Source: CAVOGJ01 sp963700865 | GTDB lineage: Bacteria > Planctomycetota > Planctomycetia > Pirellulales > Pirellulaceae | Assembly: GCA_963700865.1 (NCBI GenBank) | Contig: CAVOZC010000018.1 | Location: forward strand, 310,001 to 374,000 | Direction: 5' to 3' | DNA: 64,000 bases | Shown here: positions 54,603 to 61,116 of the stretch, piece after piece | Layout: each line of letters begins with the position of its first letter | Numbering within the stretch: the first letter of the stretch is position 1 | Program-made: the position numbers and the translations under genes | Notes under the pieces: generated by a model | Told to the model about the DNA's origin: nothing | The model's input: the letters and a program-made list of their open reading frames with translations, nothing else | Database searches by the model: none

Positions 54603-55397
54603 CTAAGCCGTCGCCACCTCGTCGCGCTCTGATTCCAGTTCGCTGAGATCGCTCTTGAGTCGTTCGACTTTCTTGCGGTGCATTTCGATGCGTGCGTCAA
54701 GACTATCTGCCGCATCGCCCCCTGCTCCGTTGTTCTTCCGATCGTGCAGCCCGCGCAATATGCTTTGGGTCTTCGCCAGCTCCGCTTCCACCCGCGCGAT
54801 CTCTCGGTCGATTTTTCTGATTTCTTTCGAGCCATCCGTTTCTGATTCTTCGGCCTTGCCGATCTCAGCTTCAGCGGCGGCTCCCATGCCCGTGATTTCC
54901 GCCAGCAGCTGCTGTCCTAGCGTCTGCCATACTTGCCGTGACTTGTTCTTCCAATCGCCGAACTCGTTCTGAGCATCGGTGTAAGTCGTTTGCAGATTGC
55001 CGGTCTTCGCATTGAGGGCGACTTGCGCATACTCCCGCCAATGAGGCGCGTCAGCGAGCGGAAGTGCCGCGTGGTCCCAGCTGCCCGCCATGACCTCATG
55101 GGTCGCTTCGGGGGGCGGCATGTCGTCGAGCAGGGGGCTCACCTCGACCTGGTCTGTCGACGTTGCCTCGACAAATTGGTCTTCGAGGAACAGCAACGCG
55201 GGCCCCTGCGGCTGAAAACGCTGCTGCCAGGCCAGCCGTCGGGCCTCCACCGCGACCTGGGACTGCGTGACGACCGAGAATCCCAGCCACACCAGCGACA
55301 CGAGGAGGACGAGCAGTATGGGCATGCAAAGCACGAATTCAAGCGGAGCCGCTGCCATTCGGGGGCCGCTACGGGCAATCAGTCGAGTCGTCATCAA
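54603..55397 (-). CDS. TadE-like pseudopilin with C-terminal coiled coil
   Basis: A 264-residue protein. The TadE-type start (MAAAPLEFVLCMPILLVLLVS) places a conserved Glu at the edge of a hydrophobic helix, as in pseudopilins cleaved by the prepilin peptidase. A polar middle follows, and residues about 190-260 form a charged coiled coil (EIRKIDREIARVEAELAKTQ, KVERLKSDLSELESERDEV). TadE proteins are usually about 150 residues, so the coiled-coil tail is extra. Its ATG overlaps the stop of the gene before it by four bases. Confidence 0.75.
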   Translation of the reverse strand: MMTTRLIARSGPRMAAAPLEFVLCMPILLVLLVSLVWLGFSVVTQSQVAVEARRLAWQQRFQPQGPALLFLEDQFVEATSTDQVEVSPLLDDMPPPEATHEVMAGSWDHAALPLADAPHWREYAQVALNAKTGNLQTTYTDAQNEFGDWKNKSRQVWQTLGQQLLAEITGMGAAAEAEIGKAEESETDGSKEIRKIDREIARVEAELAKTQSILRGLHDRKNNGAGGDAADSLDARIEMHRKKVERLKSDLSELESERDEVATA

Positions 55398-57499
55398 TGG
55401 GTCCCCAAGACATCCTGGTAGGTGGCGGCGTATGACACGTTGTCCTGCATGGCGCCTGACAGTGATGCACCGGCGGCTTGCAAGCGGGCTGTGGTCACCG
55501 GCACGAGCTTGGCTTGCCAGTTCAAGCGGACCCGGAGCGTCGCCTGGCTGCCGCTGATATCAAAGATCTCCCAGGGCCAGGTGGCGGTCCCGTCCGCTGG
55601 CGACGCGCCCCACTCGGGCACACGACCATTGGGATCCCAATTCAACGTGTCCCAACCCAACTGCGGTTGCCTTAACGAGTCGCCGGAATCCGGCCGCTGC
55701 GGGTTGGCGTTGTAAAGAATTGCCTGCGCATAGGCCGTCAGGCCCTTTTCGTTGACGGCCGGATAGACCGCTGGCGAGAAGAGCGTCTGATAATCACGGT
55801 GCGCGATTCCCAGCAGCGTAAAATACTCCCCTGCCAGTTCCTGATCGGCCGCACCTCGTCCCACCCAAGGTTCGCGACCCTTTCGGGACTCGTCGGCAAG
55901 GAACGAATCTCTCAAGACAAGGAGATGCAACGGCTCCTCTGTTTTTTCCCAGCTGCCACCGTTACCAGATTTCTTGAATCGATAGCCGCTGCGGAACTGC
56001 CACGCTTTGATGAGCGTGTATCGATTGCTCCATTTGGTAAAGTGACTGGCCGCTTGAGATTTAGGAGCCCATTTTTCCAGCCAGCTCCGCAGCGGCGCGC
56101 GGAACGAATCGACATAGGGATAGGTGGCTCGCACCCATTGGGTCGCCCGCTCCTGATCCTGATCCATCCGAAAGGGAACGCTCTTGAGGCTTGGATTCTG
56201 CGACTGTGTGGGCAGCGGCGGATTCAGCGCTTGCTCCAGCCGCGTTTGTTGCTCATCAAGTTGCCGTTGCTGATCCACGAGATCGGCCAGCTCCGCCGAC
56301 TTCTCTACCCGAGACTTGCGAATGGCCTCGATTTCTTCACGAAGCTCCGCGGCCTCCTCGTCAGGAATGCTCCCTTTCTCCAATCGCTCTTTCAGCTCCA
56401 CTTCGTCGTCTTCCAGGTCGGCAACCCGCTTACTGAGCTGGCTGACCCGCTCCCGCATCTTGTCCTGGGCCTGGGAAAGCCTGCGGCGGAAAGTGCCAAA
56501 TTCCGGAGTCGTTACCCCGGCACCCACCGGTTCGTCGGTGCCCCAGCCGTCGGTCGCTTCACTGGACGTGCCTTGCAGATTCGGCTGCGGTTCGGGCTCG
56601 ACGGGCAATCGCAGCTTCTCCGTCTGGGGAAACGTAGCCGCTTCCACCTGAAGTGAGCCAACGAGCTCCTGCAGCGCACGCTCGATCGCCGCATTGACAA
56701 TGCCCTCTGCGGGTGCCGACGAGGCCGCTTCCAAACCGGCGACCCAATCGCCATGGGCGGCCAGCGTGGGAACCAACTGGCGCTCCATGATCCGCTTGGC
56801 CGGCTTGAACTGCTTCGCACTGGCCTCCAAGACCTCCAGCACAATCCATTCCTTGCCGATCAAAACAATTTGCGAGGTCGCTGCCAAATGGACCACGTAG
56901 GCGGCGGCCGCCGTGGCATACCCCCAAGGGGGCGGCACGAAAAAGCCCAGATCAGCAAAACTCTTCACGGACAGGAGGATGGCCAGCTCGCGCTGTAGCG
57001 TCATCCGGGAATCGTAGATCGCGGCAAACGCCTGCATGCGATCGTCGTTCGGCGATGTCCGTTTGGTGACAAACTCGACGATCCGCCGGTCGATATCTCT
57101 TACCGGCTTTGGCGTATAACCGAACGGTGACGGAACGGGACTACCGATGGGAGCGGTGGCTTTCACGCCGTTGATCGTCCGGTCGAGCAACTGATTTTCC
57201 GTGGTATTCAGCTTCAGCCCGACGTCGAACTCGGGACCTCCCAATGCCTCGTGGACCGCGACCATTCCGGTCGTCTCCCCCACGAGATGATTGGTGGCCG
57301 TCACCGCGTTCATACCTCGGGCCAGCCACAGGGCCGAAGAAAAGGCTACGGAATCAGCCGCATTTTGCGTCGAGATCTTCTGGTTGACCGCATGGCCTGC
57401 GTTCCCGAGCAATCCAGCCAAAGTCGCCAGCGCCAACATGAGGATGGTGGCCACCAGCGTAATCTTGCCATTGTTTTTCAAGTTGCTAGGGCGAACCAT
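55394..57499 (-). CDS. large TadG-like pilus protein
   Basis: A 701-residue protein with a TadG-type N-terminus: one helix (ITLVATILMLALATLAGLLGNAG) followed by QKISTQNAADSVAFSSALWLARGMNAVTA read in parts, the Ala-rich segment usual after the anchor. The middle contains a second hydrophobic stretch (GYATAAAAYVVHLAAT) and a long coiled coil (QLSKRVADLEDDEVELKERL to ELADLVDQQRQLDEQQTRL). The C-terminus is aromatic-rich and globular. No von Willebrand domain or MIDAS motif is visible. It overlaps the preceding gene by 14 bases. It is probably a minor surface component of the pilus. Confidence 0.7.
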   Translation of the reverse strand: MVRPSNLKNNGKITLVATILMLALATLAGLLGNAGHAVNQKISTQNAADSVAFSSALWLARGMNAVTATNHLVGETTGMVAVHEALGGPEFDVGLKLNTTENQLLDRTINGVKATAPIGSPVPSPFGYTPKPVRDIDRRIVEFVTKRTSPNDDRMQAFAAIYDSRMTLQRELAILLSVKSFADLGFFVPPPWGYATAAAAYVVHLAATSQIVLIGKEWIVLEVLEASAKQFKPAKRIMERQLVPTLAAHGDWVAGLEAASSAPAEGIVNAAIERALQELVGSLQVEAATFPQTEKLRLPVEPEPQPNLQGTSSEATDGWGTDEPVGAGVTTPEFGTFRRRLSQAQDKMRERVSQLSKRVADLEDDEVELKERLEKGSIPDEEAAELREEIEAIRKSRVEKSAELADLVDQQRQLDEQQTRLEQALNPPLPTQSQNPSLKSVPFRMDQDQERATQWVRATYPYVDSFRAPLRSWLEKWAPKSQAASHFTKWSNRYTLIKAWQFRSGYRFKKSGNGGSWEKTEEPLHLLVLRDSFLADESRKGREPWVGRGAADQELAGEYFTLLGIAHRDYQTLFSPAVYPAVNEKGLTAYAQAILYNANPQRPDSGDSLRQPQLGWDTLNWDPNGRVPEWGASPADGTATWPWEIFDISGSQATLRVRLNWQAKLVPVTTARLQAAGASLSGAMQDNVSYAATYQDVLGTH

Positions 57500-58103
57500 A
57501 TCCGATCCCCAATACCTGTTGCTCGTTTTGTGGCCCGTCATTTTGCAGCACGACTTGACTCTCCAGCTCGCAGTAGAAATCCCCATCCGTACCACGCGTT
57601 CCCAATACCCGGCCCATGCCTGGCAAACGGAACGGAAAGCGATACTTGACCGTCACCTGCAGGTCCGAGTTCCACTGATCGGGAGCCGCGTTGATTTCGA
57701 CCGAGGTATTCGAAGCCGCACTACGGCACTTGGCCTTCACATAGTCCGCGGAGACGGGGGCGTCGACGAACTGAGCATACGCGGCCGCATACGCTGTGGC
57801 CTGCTCCATCTCGCGCGGATCACTCGTTCCCGCGCTGCCACTGGCAAAAGGCACCATCGATTTGACGGCGGCTTGCTCCATCCGCGCTCGCGTGCGGTCC
57901 CAGTCGGCGTCGAGAGAAGTCCAGACCAGCACCGTGCGGGCCGCCGAATAGGCGGCAACCACCGTTCCCAGCTTGGCAGACATCATGAGCGTGGTTTCCA
58001 CCATGCCACACGTCAGGAGCATCAGCAGGGGGACGACCATGACGTATGACAGCGTATAGGCCCCTCCCTCTTCACCCCGCCAGCAGCGGAGAAACGCCCC
58101 CAT
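57486..58103 (-). CDS. TadE/TadG-like pseudopilin
   Basis: A 205-residue protein with the membrane helix AYTLSYVMVVPLLMLLTCGM near the N-terminus and a mature part rich in Ala and charged residues (LGTVVAAYSAARTVLVWTSL, ATAYAAAYAQFVDAPVSA). It resembles TadE/TadG pseudopilins, with a Ser-Tyr where the conserved Glu would be. ATG 58103 is preferred; an ATG at 58229 is in frame but would add 42 basic residues. Confidence 0.65.
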   Translation of the reverse strand: MGAFLRCWRGEEGGAYTLSYVMVVPLLMLLTCGMVETTLMMSAKLGTVVAAYSAARTVLVWTSLDADWDRTRARMEQAAVKSMVPFASGSAGTSDPREMEQATAYAAAYAQFVDAPVSADYVKAKCRSAASNTSVEINAAPDQWNSDLQVTVKYRFPFRLPGMGRVLGTRGTDGDFYCELESQVVLQNDGPQNEQQVLGIGYGSP

Positions 58104-58250
58104 CGCCTCAGCACTCCCACTCCTGCGACTTCTTCTGGCAGGTCGCCTACTCGTACTCGAAACCGGCCGCACTGCGCACACCACGGTCACAACCCCTTTT
58201 TTCAGCGATGATGAGGACCAACAAGGCATGATGGATCGGTTGCTTCGCGA

Positions 58251-58520
58251 TTAGAGAAACGGCATCAACAACAGCCCGCTGAGGGCCGAAAATACATAGC
58301 GACACATCGTCACGCCGAGGATCAGCATCAAGATGGCCAAGGGGAGCATGACGGCGGTGACCAGGACCAGCTCCAGGCTGGCCGCTCCCGCACGCCACGG
58401 GCGGCGTTGCGTTTGACTCCGAACTCTTCGGACTGGGCGGTCGGGCATCCGGCGCGGAACCGGCGGCAAGCCAACCCCGTTGAAAACGCGGATCGGTGGC
58501 TGGGCAGACGGTGTGTTCAT
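58251..58520 (-). CDS. small TadE-like pseudopilin
   Basis: An 89-residue protein: a long Arg/Pro-rich leader, then RAGAASLELVLVTAVMLPLA. Cleavage after the Gly would leave Glu at +5 of the mature protein, the hallmark of Flp-type prepilins and TadE/TadF. The helix continues to the end (MLILGVTMCRYVFSALSGLL). Its ATG overlaps the stop of the prepilin peptidase gene by four bases. Confidence 0.7.
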   Translation of the reverse strand: MNTPSAQPPIRVFNGVGLPPVPRRMPDRPVRRVRSQTQRRPWRAGAASLELVLVTAVMLPLAILMLILGVTMCRYVFSALSGLLLMPFL

Positions 58521-59207
58521 AGGTATTTCCACAGCAGGGCCAGGATGGCCCCGCTACTGAAGAAAGGTGCCAAGGGAATCGAGCCTTGCCAAATCATGGG
58601 TTTTTCGCGTGGCGGCAGCAGCACGCCAGCGGGAAACACGATCGTCACCAGCTGGCGGATCACAGTGCGCAGGCAGCGCCCCATTCCCTCGACCGCAATG
58701 CGTTCTGTTGTGATCGCGGCGGCGGCCACGACATAACCAAAGGCCACCGCCAGAATGCCTTGTTCCCATCCCAGCAGCGCCGCCATCGATGCGGCCAACT
58801 TGACGTCCCCGGCGCCACCACGGGAAGCCAGGTAGGCGCAGAAGACGCAACCGAAGCAAAGGGCGGCACCTGCCAGGCTGTCTCGCAAACCCACCGCGCC
58901 CAACGAAGCGGACGACCCCGAGACAGAATTCAAGACCAGCGCCCACCCCCAGGCGGGATAAGTCGTCCAGTTGTAGATTTTGCGCTGGCGAAGATCGGTG
59001 ACGGACGAGGCGCACAGCAGCGCTATCAGAACCAGCCCGTTGAGCGTCCCCAGTTGAGCCGGCAACCCGCCCAGCCAGGCACACCAGGCGGGGCCGACGA
59101 CCAGCGGCAGCTGCGATGGCCAGCACCCATAACTGCTGTCGCCGGGACAGGCATGATTCCCTTACAGGAAGCAATCGGCGCACGTCTTGACTTAGCGTGT
59201 CAGCCAC
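58517..59207 (-). CDS. tadV: prepilin peptidase TadV/CpaA (frameshifted)
   Basis: An aspartic membrane protease that cleaves Flp prepilins. The main frame (to 58517) has ALLCASSVTDLRQRKIYNWTT with the first catalytic Asp, SRGGAGDVKLAASMAALLGW with the GxGD-type second Asp, and closing helices. A GTG start at 59207 is fixed by AGGAG 7 bases before it; from it the frame reads ADTLSQDVRRLLPV and a helix LWVLAIAAAA, then must shift by one base near 59100 to enter the main frame (VVGPAWCAWLGGLPAQL). If the shift is real, a TTG at 59065 could start a 182-residue form. Confidence 0.83.
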
Positions 59208-59238
59208 GGTGTTCGCTCCTGTTGTCGTATCAAAATGC

Positions 59239-59508
59239 TTACGGGTTGCGGATCGGAACGGGCAGCGCTTCAGCGTTGACATCACGGCGGCTGGTTGGAT
59301 CGATGGTCGCACGGCGATAGCTAATGCTCTTCCCGCGCAGTTCATTCCACTTTTCGGTCAGCCAGCTAAACACCTCTTGGCCGAGCGTCATGACGGCGAT
59401 CAGCACGACGGCGGCAATGGCGACGACCATCACGACCTGAACGGCTTCCAGTCCGTCTTCTTCCTGGTGAAATGAGGCGAGTTGTTTTTTCAGGGTTTGA
59501 GGTAGCAC
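59239..59508 (-). CDS. flp: Flp-type pilin
   Basis: An 89-residue candidate major pilin. A basic leader (LPQTLKKQLASFHQ) ends in EEDG, followed by the hydrophobic helix LEAVQVVMVVAIAAVVLIAVM and a polar C-terminus of about 40 residues. Cleavage after the Gly would put Gln, not Glu, at +5, while Glu is at +2, so processing may differ from classical Flp pilins. A GTG start is chosen, with AGGAA about 7 bases upstream. It is next to the prepilin peptidase, the usual place for flp. Confidence 0.75.
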   Translation of the reverse strand: MLPQTLKKQLASFHQEEDGLEAVQVVMVVAIAAVVLIAVMTLGQEVFSWLTEKWNELRGKSISYRRATIDPTSRRDVNAEALPVPIRNP

Positions 59509-59678
59509 GGCTGGGTTCCTGAATGGAAGGAGAATGGATGCATAAACCGCGACGACATGGCCCGCCGCCGATCCCACGAAGGGAATTGCCGCGTGCCAGC
59601 GAGGAGATCGCCAGAGCGATTCCCGACTCGACATTACACTTACGGCCGTGGTGATGAGGTGTTACAAGCTGGCGGAAG

Positions 59679-59713
59679 AAAAAAGCCCCCAGTCAGGAGC
59701 TGGCCGGCGGGGC
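59679..59713 (-). terminator. possible terminator or attenuator after the second TadA gene
   Basis: On the minus strand GCCCC (59713-59709) can pair with GGGGC (59689-59685) around a long loop, followed by six T. It overlaps the end of the gene. If active, the pilin and downstream genes would need their own promoter. Confidence 0.3.
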
Positions 59714-60823
59714 AAAGAGGTCGGCGGTCCGCCGGACGTGATCCATCAGCCCCAACTGCCGAGGAAGATCGGAAAAGGTGGGTCGTTCCCCGGTGGCCTT
59801 GCTGGTTCCCACGATGCGGCCTGCGGCGTCTCGTCCTTCGGCCTCGAAGCGAAAAAGGTCCTGAAAGACGTACTCACCAGCCGCATCCGTACCCAAACAC
59901 TCGCTCACCGTCTGGATACGTCGCGATCCGTCCCCGAGACGCTGGATGTTGACCACCAACTGAACCGCCGAGGCGACCTGTCGTCGGGCCACATGGGCTG
60001 GGATCGAAACATCACTCATCAGGCTGAGTGTCTCCAAACGAATCGCCGCGTCACGAGCCGTGGAGGCGTGGACGGTCGTCATGGCTCCGGAATGACCCGA
60101 AATCATGGATTGGACAAGATCCAGGGCTTCGCCACGGCGGACTTCTCCGACAATGATTCGATCAGGACGCATGCGGAGCGAGTCGACGAACAAGTCGCGG
60201 ATGGTGACCTCTCCCCCGCCGTCCGGGCGGGGCGGCTGAGCCTCGAGGTAGACGGTGTGCGGCTGCTGCAGTTGCAGCTCCGAGCTGTCTTCGATCACCA
60301 CGATGCGTTCGGATACGGGGATTTCGGCCGACAGGGCGTTCAATAGAGATGTCTTGCCCGATCCGGTTCCTCCAGCGATCACGAGATTACGATGCATCAG
60401 GACGCACAAACCGAGAAATTCGGACAGTTCGGCGGTCAGTGTCCCCCACTCGACGAGTTGCTCCAGGCGAAAGGTCGACCGATTGAACTTGCGAATTGAG
60501 AGACAAACACCGTTTCTGGAGCTGGGTGGAATGACAACATGAACCCGCGACCCATCGGGAAGACGGGCGTCCATACTGTGTGCGTCGCCCCCCAGTGTCC
60601 GGCCAACGTATTCCGCGATATTCCGGGCGGCCGCGAGCAAGACGCCTTCGTTGGGAAACGTCAACTCCGATCGTTGCAGCTGCCCGCCGAGCTCGAAGTA
60701 AATGTTTTCGTGTCCATTGATGAGGATCTCGGAAATCGCCGGGTCATCCAGCAGGGGCAGCACAGGGCCCAGAAAATGCCGCGTCGTTTCCTGGTAAATC
60801 TCTTTCAGTTTCACGATCTGCAT
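59693..60823 (-). CDS. second TadA/CpaF-like secretion ATPase
   Basis: A 376-residue ATPase of the TadA/VirB11 class, without an FHA domain. It shows DPAISEILINGHENIYFE, MDARLPDGSRVHVVIPPSS, Walker A AGGTGSGKTSLL (near residue 153), Asp box IVVIEDSSELQL, Walker B MRPDRIIVGEVRRGEALD and His box MTTVHASTARDA. It is about 35-40% like the FHA-TadA core by eye. It is the first gene of the leftward locus. Two TadA ATPases in one locus could serve assembly and retraction, or two pilus systems sharing platform proteins. Confidence 0.9.
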   Translation of the reverse strand: MQIVKLKEIYQETTRHFLGPVLPLLDDPAISEILINGHENIYFELGGQLQRSELTFPNEGVLLAAARNIAEYVGRTLGGDAHSMDARLPDGSRVHVVIPPSSRNGVCLSIRKFNRSTFRLEQLVEWGTLTAELSEFLGLCVLMHRNLVIAGGTGSGKTSLLNALSAEIPVSERIVVIEDSSELQLQQPHTVYLEAQPPRPDGGGEVTIRDLFVDSLRMRPDRIIVGEVRRGEALDLVQSMISGHSGAMTTVHASTARDAAIRLETLSLMSDVSIPAHVARRQVASAVQLVVNIQRLGDGSRRIQTVSECLGTDAAGEYVFQDLFRFEAEGRDAAGRIVGTSKATGERPTFSDLPRQLGLMDHVRRTADLFAPPASS

Positions 60824-61116
60824 CGTCTTACCTGGGCTTCCCGGTTGCCAGCGATCGGCTGGGCCATGTAATCAAAGGCCGTTTCGTGACGGAACGCGGT
60901 ACCGAAAGGTATTTCTGCCGCCGCTCGCCGCGGAAGCGGTGAGCCCGGATCACGCATTACCATGCGTACGCGGGCACCGCATGACTATTTCAGCCAGGTG
61001 AAAAAAAAGCGGAAAATACCCGGCAAAACTCCGTAACGGCTTGTCCTTCCCGGCGTAAGCGTTGTGTGGTTCAGCCTCTCACCTTCGTTTCTGTCCAAAC
61101 ATCGGGAAGCTTCGCA

